A stretch of 28,633 nt of DNA from an uncultured Butyrivibrio sp. GTDB lineage: Bacteria > Bacillota > Clostridia > Lachnospirales > Lachnospiraceae. The notes beneath the pieces are model-generated. The model had not been told where the DNA came from. It made no database searches and saw nothing but the letters and a program-made list of their open reading frames with translations. The DNA lies in the NCBI GenBank assembly GCA_910577605.1, contig CAJTON010000025.1, positions 1 to 28,633 of the forward strand, read 5' to 3'. The translations under genes and the position numbers were made by a program. Positions 20,177 through 27,680 of the stretch are shown piece after piece. The stretch's first letter is position 1; every line of letters starts with the position of its first letter.

Positions 20177-20872
20177 ATGAAGATCACAGTTATAAATGGG
20201 ACGGCCAAGCGCGGCGTAACATATCGGCTGAAGGAAATTTTTTTGTCGGAGTTCAAAAATATGGCGGAGGTTACGGAGTTTTATCTGCCGGACGACTGTC
20301 CGTGTTTCTGCGTCGGTTGTATAGGTTGTTTTTTGAAGGGCGAACAGACCTGCAAGGACGCGGATATAATACAGCCTATAGAGAGAGCGCTTATGGGGGC
20401 TGATCTTATTGTAATGACATCTCCGGCCTATGCTTTTCACGCGAGCGGAGCGATGAAGGCGCTTTTGGACCATTTCGCATACCGTTGGATGCCTCATCGT
20501 CCGGCGCCCTCGATGTTCACAAAGAGGGCGGTCGTTATTACTCAGTGCCTGGGCGCGGGCGCGAATACTGCGGCAAAGGACATCAGGCACAGTCTTTCGT
20601 GGTGGGGAATTTCCAAAATAGGAACATTTTCAGGAAGGCTGATGAGCGACATCGTATGGGATAAGCTGTCGGATAAAAAGCAGGCCGGACTTATCCGCAG
20701 AATTAAGCGTCTTGCCCGGAAATTCGCCCGTATAGATTATACGAGACCCGCGCGTATGAATATTGTGACAAAAATAAGATTTAACGTATGCCGTATGATG
20801 CAGAAATCGTTGCATAAAGCCGATCCCGACTATCTTGACGGAAGGTATTGGGAGGAGCAGGGCTGGCTTTAA
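20177..20872 (+). CDS. Flavodoxin-fold NAD(P)H-dependent oxidoreductase
   Basis: 231 aa from the ATG that follows GGAGG by 7 nt. It starts with the flavodoxin-like MKITVINGTAKRG phosphate-binding loop and has MTSPAYAFHASGAMKALLDHF (FMN isoalloxazine region, given in part). A cysteine-rich segment, CPCFCVGCIGC (about 43-53), is typical of iron-sulfur flavoprotein-like members, though clear 4Fe-4S spacing is uncertain. Coupled to the TetR gene. Probably reduces quinones, nitro or azo compounds using FMN. Confidence 0.85.
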   Translation: MKITVINGTAKRGVTYRLKEIFLSEFKNMAEVTEFYLPDDCPCFCVGCIGCFLKGEQTCKDADIIQPIERALMGADLIVMTSPAYAFHASGAMKALLDHFAYRWMPHRPAPSMFTKRAVVITQCLGAGANTAAKDIRHSLSWWGISKIGTFSGRLMSDIVWDKLSDKKQAGLIRRIKRLARKFARIDYTRPARMNIVTKIRFNVCRMMQKSLHKADPDYLDGRYWEEQGWL

Positions 20873-21004
20873 AGATCCGATTCTCACTTTGTGTCCTGTT
20901 ATTTGCGGAGTATTCGGAATATTATCGTTTGTGAAAGGACACTTCGGCACCGCATTATTCAACGAAAAACAGCGCGGCAGCAATAAAGGGAGGAAAATGC
21001 TTAT

Positions 21005-21511
21005 ATGGATCAGCAGAAAATCGGAAATTTTCTAAGAGAGCTTCGGAGGGAAAAAGGTATCACGCAGGAGAACCTTGCGGAAGAGATGAATGTTTCTAAC
21101 AGAACCGTTTCGCGCTGGGAGACGGGAAATAATATGCCGGATCTGAGTGTGCTTGTTGAACTGGCGGACTTTTATGACGTGGACATCCGTGAACTGATCG
21201 ACGGAGAAAGGAAAAGTGAGAGTATGGACAAAGAAATTAAAGAATCTATGCTGAAGGCGGCTGATTACAGCAATGAAAAACAAAAGCTTCTCATCAAAAA
21301 ACTGCATTTTTTTGCATGGATAGGAGTTATAAGCTTTGTTGTGTTTCTTGTGCTGGAGCTTACGGGCAAAGCGGACAGCGGAATAACGGAGGACATCGCT
21401 ACGTTTTGCCTTGGAGTGTCCTTCGGAATGCTGATGGTTGCGGTGATTTATACAAGTATTTGCATTCACAAGATCAATGCCGTTAAAATGAAATTATTCA
21501 ATCGTGATTAA
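21005..21511 (+). CDS. Xre-family regulator with membrane domain
   Basis: 168 aa. An N-terminal helix-turn-helix (about 6-62: GITQENLAEEMNVSNRTVSRWE and PDLSVLVELADFYDVDIRELI) is followed by a linker and two C-terminal membrane helices (about 100-118 and 135-153). This layout of a DNA-binding domain tethered to the membrane is common in Clostridia. GGAGG lies about 15 nt upstream, rather far. The target genes are unknown. Confidence 0.87.
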   Translation: MDQQKIGNFLRELRREKGITQENLAEEMNVSNRTVSRWETGNNMPDLSVLVELADFYDVDIRELIDGERKSESMDKEIKESMLKAADYSNEKQKLLIKKLHFFAWIGVISFVVFLVLELTGKADSGITEDIATFCLGVSFGMLMVAVIYTSICIHKINAVKMKLFNRD

Positions 21512-21625
21512 ACTTCTGTCTAAGCGGGAGCGCTTGTTCTAAAGGACATTCGCTCCCGTATCAGGCAAGCGGGACCGAGTATTTGCGCATGCCTGCGAAA
21601 AGGGAAGCGCGGCAGGTCGGAGTTT

Positions 21626-22117
21626 TCATTCGTAGCCTTTCACCGCTTCGTAAATTTCAAAAGCGTATTTATCAAGAAATTTCAGCTTTTCGCTGTTATA
21701 GCATCTGTATGCTTTTGGACCTATCACAATATAATAATCGCTTATCACATTGACGTCTATTATCTCACCGTCCGCAAATTTAACGGCGTACGAAAAGCTG
21801 TTGCCTACTCCGGCGTATTTAAAATAGTCTGAGGTTCCGATTTTGTCCATTTCAAGATCAAAAAGAACGTCTAAAAATTCGTTTTTCTGCTCCTCCGTAA
21901 GATAAACTTCGTCATTGTAATAGCAGGAAAAAACCTTGCAGTCCGTAAAATCATACTTATCAAGCGGAGAATTGCAGAAGCGCAGTTCATTTCCCGCGGC
22001 TTTTATAGGAAGGGCGGAAATAGATGTGAGCAGAGGAAGTATAATAAAAATTGATATTACAGCAAAGAAAATTATAGGTATGGCAATTATTGACATATGG
22101 TATATCTTACTTTTCAT
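21626..22117 (-). CDS. Hypothetical 163-aa membrane-anchored protein
   Basis: One N-terminal membrane helix (about 9-33), then an extracytoplasmic domain of about 125 residues with three cysteines and many Tyr/Asp. GGAGG precedes the ATG. It starts 12 bp after the stop of the secreted peptidase gene and is read in the same direction, so it is probably co-expressed. Unrecognised; it could be a partner or inhibitor of the peptidase, but that is a guess. Confidence 0.78.
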   Translation of the reverse strand: MKSKIYHMSIIAIPIIFFAVISIFIILPLLTSISALPIKAAGNELRFCNSPLDKYDFTDCKVFSCYYNDEVYLTEEQKNEFLDVLFDLEMDKIGTSDYFKYAGVGNSFSYAVKFADGEIIDVNVISDYYIVIGPKAYRCYNSEKLKFLDKYAFEIYEAVKGYE

Positions 22118-22129
22118 AAATAAGACCTC

Positions 22130-23215
22130 CTATGAAACCCAGTAGTGGCAGGTTGCCTCGCACAAAGTCAGCGTAAGCCCTGAATCCGACCTTACATAAG
22201 TGAGTTTGTTTGATGACGAATAAGATGCGCTGCAAAAACCATATTCCGGATCCATAATATAGGTGATACCACTTGCAATGTTCATTCCATATATCACTGT
22301 TTCGTGATAGTATATACTAGTATATTTCCTGTAACTAAAGGTAGCCTGAACAGGGTAGCCTTGCTGAATATTGTTTAACAGCACTCCGGAGGATGGAACC
22401 TTAGCTTTGTATAAATATTCTCTAACGCCAAATCTAAGCAACAAATCATCCTGCAATCCACTATGTATTATTTTATTATAGTCGTCTTCACCGTGCCATC
22501 GTTGCGCAACCTGTACGGCAGTGTAGTTTTTTTTTTTAAGAAAATTTACTATACTAGCCGCGCAGGCTGCCCAACACAGATTCTCATACGGTTTCTGACT
22601 GACATACTTCACGTTGCAAGAAAAATAAACCGGCGCTCGGCTGTTCATACTTGGATTGCTGTACTGCAATTTATAGCTACTGGCGATACTTTTCAGAGTA
22701 ATGCTCTCGCCTTCAAGCTGCGCGGCGCTCTCAAGAACGGCACGCTCGTCAACAGGTATCGAAACGCTTCCCAGCGTAAAAATATCTTTCCCGTCATACA
22801 GATAGCTTGCGTCATAGCCGTATATAATCGCAAACTCAGTATCGTTCTCCGCTATCCGGTTCACTTCCTCTGTGAAAGCGGTCGTAAACTGGTAATATGT
22901 ATCGCCGTCCGTCGTTTTTTTGATTACCCAACCGACCAAGGCATTTCCGTGCTTTATCGGGATAAATTCGCAGTTGAAGATCAAGCCGTCCTTCGTGTAA
23001 TCATATGCGCTTACGGAATCTGAGTATGTAAGCTCATAAAAATTGATCTTGGATATACCCATTTGTTCCTTGACAGGTTCGACAGCGTTCAAAGCGGCAA
23101 TTATTCCGTCGATGTCTGAAGCGTCAGTCATTTCAACTGTTTTTTCACCTGCGTTTACCGATAATATCGGAAAAATCAGTACGGACAATAGTATTATGGA
23201 TATGATTTTTTTCAT
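22130..23215 (-). CDS. Secreted papain-like cysteine peptidase (C39/C70-like)
   Basis: 361 aa from the ATG after AGGTGG; a longer frame upstream lacks a ribosome binding site. Signal peptide (1-22, ending SVNAGE). An N-terminal prodomain-like region (about 25-190) precedes a papain-like domain: catalytic C214 in ENLCWAACAAS, H304 in YYHETVIYG and D322 in IMDPEYG, the Cys-His-Asp order of staphopain/C39-like enzymes. Probably a surface or secreted protease with a propeptide. Confidence 0.85.
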   Translation of the reverse strand: MKKIISIILLSVLIFPILSVNAGEKTVEMTDASDIDGIIAALNAVEPVKEQMGISKINFYELTYSDSVSAYDYTKDGLIFNCEFIPIKHGNALVGWVIKKTTDGDTYYQFTTAFTEEVNRIAENDTEFAIIYGYDASYLYDGKDIFTLGSVSIPVDERAVLESAAQLEGESITLKSIASSYKLQYSNPSMNSRAPVYFSCNVKYVSQKPYENLCWAACAASIVNFLKKKNYTAVQVAQRWHGEDDYNKIIHSGLQDDLLLRFGVREYLYKAKVPSSGVLLNNIQQGYPVQATFSYRKYTSIYYHETVIYGMNIASGITYIMDPEYGFCSASYSSSNKLTYVRSDSGLTLTLCEATCHYWVS

Positions 23216-23291
23216 TTTAAAACCACCTGTAAAATGAGATTGCTGACTAAATTCATCATACCATATATATATTGATAATGCAAGCAAACTG

Positions 23292-24221
23292 TCACAGTTC
23301 ACCTTTTGCAAATAGATTGTCTTTTCCCATGCCGCAAACGAATGGATTGGAATCGTAAAGGTGGCAAAAGTCAAGGAAATCGGCGCGTTCGCCGGGGTCA
23401 TTCATTATTTTTACAAGCAGTTCGTTGGGGATCGTCCTTGCGTACGCGCCGGGACCCGCCAGTCTGATGTTCTTAATGCCGAACCGTTTCAGAATATTTT
23501 CCAGCTCGTTCGGCATAAAGGTATAGGTGATGCACCACGGGGTGCCTCCGTTCTCGTATTCCGCGATCTCATTTTCGCCGCCCATAAGTCCGTCCGAGCA
23601 AAGCTTTATGACGGCGTTTTTGTCAAAGTGAAACGATTTGACGGCGTTAGCTTTATTTTCGACGCACCATTGTACAAAAGGGTCGCCGCAGTTCTCATCC
23701 AGGATAAACTGATTTTTTTGTACAGGGTTCGCAAGGTACGGGAGGTATCCCAGACGGCTTGAGACGCTTAACATAATGCGCTTGCGGCAGATGCGGACAA
23801 GCTCGCCTATGACCTGCTCGTGGTTCGGATAGGTGTAGGAAACGGGCGCGTCAAAGGAAACGACCATGTCAAAGGACTTGTCATTGAATGCCTTCAAGTC
23901 CTCCAGCGCGCCTTTTACAAAGGTCATTTTATCAAGTACGCCTTCTTTTTCGGCAAGCGCCTTTGCTTTGTCTATCATGGGCTGGGAAATGTCAAAATGA
24001 GTGACATTACAGCCGTGTTTTGCCAGAAGTATGGAGAATCTGCCGCAGCCGGCTCCGCCGTCAAACACGGTTTCTATACCTTCAAGATTTGCGAGCAGCT
24101 CCTTTTCAATATGACTTTTCTGCACGATGTCGTCGATAAAGGTTTCCTCGCGGCGGCTTTCAAGCTCGCCTTTATCAGGCAAATTCCATAAACGCTCCGA
24201 TATTTTTCTGCTGTAATCCAT
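23292..24221 (-). CDS. SAM-dependent class I methyltransferase
   Basis: 309 aa from the ATG 11 nt after AAGGAG (upstream in-frame codons are inside the hairpin repeats). Rossmann motif I is VFDGGAGCGRFS (52-63); motif II is HFDIS (75-79); motif IV is FDMVVSFDAPVSY. The substrate is unknown. The leader contains three 52-bp hairpin repeats, each carrying an AATAAGGAAA ribosome-binding-like segment. Confidence 0.88.
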   Translation of the reverse strand: MDYSRKISERLWNLPDKGELESRREETFIDDIVQKSHIEKELLANLEGIETVFDGGAGCGRFSILLAKHGCNVTHFDISQPMIDKAKALAEKEGVLDKMTFVKGALEDLKAFNDKSFDMVVSFDAPVSYTYPNHEQVIGELVRICRKRIMLSVSSRLGYLPYLANPVQKNQFILDENCGDPFVQWCVENKANAVKSFHFDKNAVIKLCSDGLMGGENEIAEYENGGTPWCITYTFMPNELENILKRFGIKNIRLAGPGAYARTIPNELLVKIMNDPGERADFLDFCHLYDSNPFVCGMGKDNLFAKGEL

Positions 24222-24235
24222 ATTTAAAATGCTCC

Positions 24236-24391
24236 TTTCCTTATTACTGCGCTGCTTTTCCGCGCATAATAGTATCCTCAAAGAGGGTTTCCTTATTACT
24301 GCGCTGTTTTTCCGCGCCTAATGGTATACCCGAAGGGTGTTTCCTTATTACTGCGCTGTTTTTCCACGCACAGCGGCATCCTCGCAGAGGA
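24236..24391 (-). repeat. Three tandem 52-bp hairpin repeats
   Basis: Units start at 24236, 24288 and 24340, each opening TTTCCTTATTACTGCGCTG. Each unit has two small hairpins: GCGC...GCGC, and a variable one whose arms change together: CCTC-AAA-GAGG, ACCC-GAA-GGGT, CCTC-GCA-GAGG. On the minus strand the repeats form the leader of the methyltransferase gene. Confidence 0.85.
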
Positions 24392-24482
24392 TTCCGAATG
24401 AACTGATTACAGTTTATCAGATATCTATTATATTTATGTACCTTGATTTTTTTTATAAAAGAACACGAGCCGGAAATAAATG

Positions 24483-24523
24483 AAAACTCCGTCCTTTCGA
24501 CTGTACTGAGGGAAAGGACGGAG
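24483..24523 (-). terminator. Terminator of the superoxide dismutase gene
   Basis: CTCCGTCCTTTC (24487-24498) pairs perfectly with GAAAGGACGGAG (24512-24523); leftward it is followed by TTTTCATTT. It lies just past the sodC-like stop. Confidence 0.85.
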
Positions 24524-24531
24524 CGGAGATT

Positions 24532-25023
24532 TTATCCGCAGAAAGGCTTTACGATACCGCAGGCGATTTTTTCACCCGCGTTTCCCGCGGGCTGCGAGGT
24601 GAAATCGTCGGGAGAACCGTGGATTATCACTGCTCTTCCAATGATGTCGGCAACACGAAATCTGTCGGTCATAAACAGTGAAAAAGCACGATGACCTGCG
24701 CCGAACAAAGGCGGGAAATCTCCTGCGTGATAAGGATGCGGGCAGTTGTAGGGATCATAATGTCCGTCCGAGTCAGCAAAGGGATCATTCTGGTTTCCCG
24801 TGCATTTGCTGCCGTTGTGGACATGAAATCCGAAAATATGCTCCGAACACGGGGCGTCGGTTACGGGAAGCCCCGTGATTTCGGCTCGCACCGCAACGCA
24901 GCCGCATAATTGGTAAAACATCACTGTGCCGCGAAGGTCGGGATACTTTGGGCTGCCGTAAATGCAAGCTGAGGCGTCCGGATTTTTGCAGAAAATTGAA
25001 CGTACGTCGTCAAAACAATTCAT
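24532..25023 (-). CDS. sodC: Cu/Zn superoxide dismutase family protein
   Basis: 163 aa. The metal ligands of the family are visible: H67 and H69 (GFHVHNG), bridging H88 (DGHYDP), H96 and H99 with D102 (CPHPYHAGDF), and H135 (VIIHGSPDDF). The conserved cysteines C74 and C155 could form the usual disulfide, and QPAGNAGEKIACG is the signature near the C-terminus. No signal peptide is seen, unusual for bacterial SodC, though similar leaderless forms occur in Clostridia. It dismutates superoxide. It reads divergently from the zinc/cadmium efflux operon. Confidence 0.9.
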   Translation of the reverse strand: MNCFDDVRSIFCKNPDASACIYGSPKYPDLRGTVMFYQLCGCVAVRAEITGLPVTDAPCSEHIFGFHVHNGSKCTGNQNDPFADSDGHYDPYNCPHPYHAGDFPPLFGAGHRAFSLFMTDRFRVADIIGRAVIIHGSPDDFTSQPAGNAGEKIACGIVKPFCG

Positions 25024-25102
25024 GGGTCGCTCTTTGTTTTTTTACATTATATGAAAAAATGCGCTGTAATGACATTAACGGAAAAAATTTTATATTTAAT
25101 TA

Positions 25103-25160
25103 TTGACAAAGCGAAAAAGCAGTATTATATTTATATATGAACAGATGAACATATGAAAAA
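25103..25160 (+). promoter_or_regulatory. Promoter and operator of the metal-efflux operon
   Basis: TTGACA (25103-25108), a 17-bp spacer and TATATT (25126-25131). Directly downstream is TATATGAACAGATGAACATATG (25135-25156, given as two ATGAACA units), the AT-rich ATGAACA-type site bound by SmtB/CadC-family repressors. Confidence 0.78.
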
Positions 25161-25184
25161 ATATAAACACGACAGGAGGCATAA

Positions 25185-25547
25185 ATGGCAGAGAACGGCA
25201 TTGAGGAACAGGGTGATTTTCTTGCGGCGCATGACGATGTTGTGAAGCGTGTGCTTGAGCGGCAGCCGGCGGAGGAGGTTCTTTACGATCTGGCTGAGCT
25301 TTTTAAGGTGTTCGGCGATTCGACGAGGATACGAATTCTTTATGCGCTTGTGGAGAGCGAGCTTTGCGTGGGCGATATAGCGCAGCTTCTTAGTCTCGGA
25401 CAGTCGGCGGTGAGCCACCAGCTAAAGATTCTGAAGGACGCGAAGCTTGTCAGATACAGAAGGGAGGGCAAAATAATTTTTTATGCCCTTGACGACGAGC
25501 ATGTGAGAAACATATTGAACATGGGTATGGAGCATGTGGAGGAATAG
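25185..25547 (+). CDS. ArsR/SmtB-family metal-sensing repressor
   Basis: 120 aa with a winged helix (about 38-100: LFKVFGDSTRIRILYAL, QSAVSHQLKILKDA). The alpha-5 zinc site is present as D104-x-H106 and H117-xx-E120, the SmtB/CzrA pattern. In the alpha-3 region ELCVGD (59-64) one cysteine of the CadC-type ELCVCD is missing, pointing to a Zn(II)-type rather than a Cd/Pb-type sensor. GGAGG before the ATG. First gene of the operon with HMA and P1B ATPase genes; metal binding should release repression. Confidence 0.93.
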   Translation: MAENGIEEQGDFLAAHDDVVKRVLERQPAEEVLYDLAELFKVFGDSTRIRILYALVESELCVGDIAQLLSLGQSAVSHQLKILKDAKLVRYRREGKIIFYALDDEHVRNILNMGMEHVEE

Positions 25548-25574
25548 AATAAAAATTATAGGAGGATTTAATTT

Positions 25575-25793
25575 ATGCAAAAGACATATGATATTGAGGT
25601 TGACTGCGCGAACTGCGCCGCAAAGATGGAGCAGGCGGTTAAAGATACGGCAGGAGTTAAGGACGCTTCTCTCAGTTTTATGACGCTTAAATTACGGGTC
25701 GAGTTTGAGGAGGGCGCGGACGAGAAAACAGTTATGAAAGCGGCTCTGAAGAATTGTAAAAAAGTTGAGGACGACTGCGAGATTTTCCTGTAA
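25575..25793 (+). CDS. Free-standing heavy-metal-associated (HMA) domain protein
   Basis: 72 aa, one ferredoxin-like HMA domain. The metal motif is DCANCAAKME (10-19), the CxxC form of zinc/cadmium-type HMA domains rather than the GMTCxxC of copper chaperones. It ends EDDCEIFL. It sits 9 bp before the ATPase, which lacks an N-terminal HMA domain, so the usual fused domain is split off here as a separate gene. AGGAGG precedes the start. Confidence 0.93.
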   Translation: MQKTYDIEVDCANCAAKMEQAVKDTAGVKDASLSFMTLKLRVEFEEGADEKTVMKAALKNCKKVEDDCEIFL

Positions 25794-25802
25794 GGAGCGT
25801 AT

Positions 25803-27680
25803 ATGAATAAAAAGCAGAAGAAGGTTTTATACAGAATAATTATTTCTACTGTACTTTTCGCGGCGGCGTGGGTCGTCGGCGGGCTGGTGAAACTTCCGCT
25901 GTGGCTTGAGGCCGTGATTTACCTGATTCCGTATTTTGTAATAGGATATGACATTCTTAAAAAAGCGGGAAAAGGAATACTTAAAAGGCAGATATTCGAC
26001 GAGAATTTTCTTATGGCGATAGCGACGGTCGGAGCGATGGTTCTCGGAGAATTTAGAGAGGGCGTGGCGGTAATGCTTTTTTATCAGATAGGGGAGCTGT
26101 TCCAGTCCTATGCCGTCGGAAAAAGCCGCCGCAGCATAGCCGCGCTTATGGATATACGTCCGGATTATGCCAATATAATGAAGGACGGAGAACTTGTCAG
26201 AGTAAGTCCCGACGAGGTTCCGGCCGGCTCTGAGATAATAATCAATCCGGGCGAAAAAATACCGATCGACGGCATTATCGTAAACGGCAGTACGACCTTG
26301 AACACGGGCGCGCTGACGGGAGAAAGCGTTCCGAGAGAGGTTTGCGCGGGAGACGAGGTAATAAGCGGCTGCGTTAATATGACGGGAGTGATAACCGTAA
26401 GGACCACCAAGGAATTCGGGGAATCCACGGTATCCAAGATTCTTGAGCTGGTGGAGAACTCAAGCATGAAAAAATCACGCTCCGAGAATTTTATTACGCG
26501 CTTCGCTAGATACTATACCCCCGCCGTGTGCGGCGGCGCGCTGCTTTTAGCTGTGCTGCCCCCGCTTGCGAGCCTGCTTATGAAAGCCGATCCCAACTGG
26601 CAGAGCTGGATAATACGCGCGCTTACTTTTCTTGTCATAAGCTGCCCGTGCGCGCTCGTCATTTCCATACCGCTCAGTTTTTTCGGGGGAATAGGCTGCG
26701 CCTCCGCGAACGGAATACTCGTGAAAGGCTCCAATTATCTTGAAGCGCTTGCTGGAACCAGATATATTGTTTTTGACAAGACAGGGACGCTTACAAAGGG
26801 AGTTTTTGAGGTGACGGGAATATATCCCGCCGACGGCTTTTCAGATGACGAGCTGATATACTATGCGGCTCACGCCGAGAGCGGTTCAAGCCATCCGATA
26901 AGCGTAAGCCTGAAAAATTCTTACGGTAAAAAGACAGAACTCTCAAGAGTGAGCGGGATCGAAGAGATTGCCGGACACGGGGTTGTTGCTGTCGTGGACG
27001 GAAAAAAAGTCGGAGCCGGAAATCTCAAGCTGATGGATATGCTTGGGATTAAAGCGGAGAGTGAGCACAATGAAGGAACGGGAGTTTATGTTGCTGTTGG
27101 CGGAAAATATGCGGGGTGTATAACTATTTCCGATGTTGTCAAGCCGACGGCAAGGAAGGCAATCGAGGGGCTTAAAGCTCGCGGCATAAAGAAGACGGTG
27201 ATGCTTACCGGAGATTCAAGGAAAGCGGCTGACAAAATCGCGGCTGAAATAGGGATAGATACGGTGAAAAGCGAGCTTCTGCCCGCGGACAAGGTGGCTG
27301 AGGTGGAGAAGCTTCTTGAAGAAAAACAGCCCAAAGAAAGGCTTGCCTTTGTCGGAGACGGGATAAACGACGCTCCGGTGCTTTCAAGGGCGGACGTCGG
27401 TATCGCGATGGGAGCGATGGGCTCGGACGCCGCGATCGAGGCGGCGGACATCGTGCTGATGGACGACGATCCCGATAAAATTTCCCTGGCAATGAGAATT
27501 GCCTTAAATACGCTCTGCATCGTCAGGGAAAATATAGTTTTTGCTTTGGCGGTCAAGCTGATATGTCTTGTTTTGGGCGCGCTCGGAATCGCCAATATGT
27601 GGATAGCCATATTCGCCGATGTCGGCGTAATGGTTATAGCCGTGATAAACGCGGTCAGGGCGTTAAAAATTAAATCGTGA
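25803..27680 (+). CDS. P1B-type Zn2+/Cd2+/Pb2+-exporting ATPase
   Basis: 625 aa. Actuator TGES (172-175), transport motif CPC (281-283) in VISCPCALVIS, phosphorylation D325 in DKTGT, the P1B HP dipeptide (364-365), GDGINDAP, and a metal-site Asp in the last helices (IFADVGVMV), which together mark the P1B-2 (ZntA/CadA) group. Eight membrane helices are expected. No N-terminal HMA domain; the preceding gene supplies it. It exports divalent metals with ATP under the SmtB-like repressor. The stop overlaps that of the convergent GH27 gene by 11 bp. Confidence 0.95.
   Translation: MNKKQKKVLYRIIISTVLFAAAWVVGGLVKLPLWLEAVIYLIPYFVIGYDILKKAGKGILKRQIFDENFLMAIATVGAMVLGEFREGVAVMLFYQIGELFQSYAVGKSRRSIAALMDIRPDYANIMKDGELVRVSPDEVPAGSEIIINPGEKIPIDGIIVNGSTTLNTGALTGESVPREVCAGDEVISGCVNMTGVITVRTTKEFGESTVSKILELVENSSMKKSRSENFITRFARYYTPAVCGGALLLAVLPPLASLLMKADPNWQSWIIRALTFLVISCPCALVISIPLSFFGGIGCASANGILVKGSNYLEALAGTRYIVFDKTGTLTKGVFEVTGIYPADGFSDDELIYYAAHAESGSSHPISVSLKNSYGKKTELSRVSGIEEIAGHGVVAVVDGKKVGAGNLKLMDMLGIKAESEHNEGTGVYVAVGGKYAGCITISDVVKPTARKAIEGLKARGIKKTVMLTGDSRKAADKIAAEIGIDTVKSELLPADKVAEVEKLLEEKQPKERLAFVGDGINDAPVLSRADVGIAMGAMGSDAAIEAADIVLMDDDPDKISLAMRIALNTLCIVRENIVFALAVKLICLVLGALGIANMWIAIFADVGVMVIAVINAVRALKIKS

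Noticed and set aside
24236..24391. Possible CRISPR array (three repeats)
   Set aside because: The 52-bp units are contiguous with no unrelated spacers, vary by hairpin-preserving changes and have no cas genes nearby.
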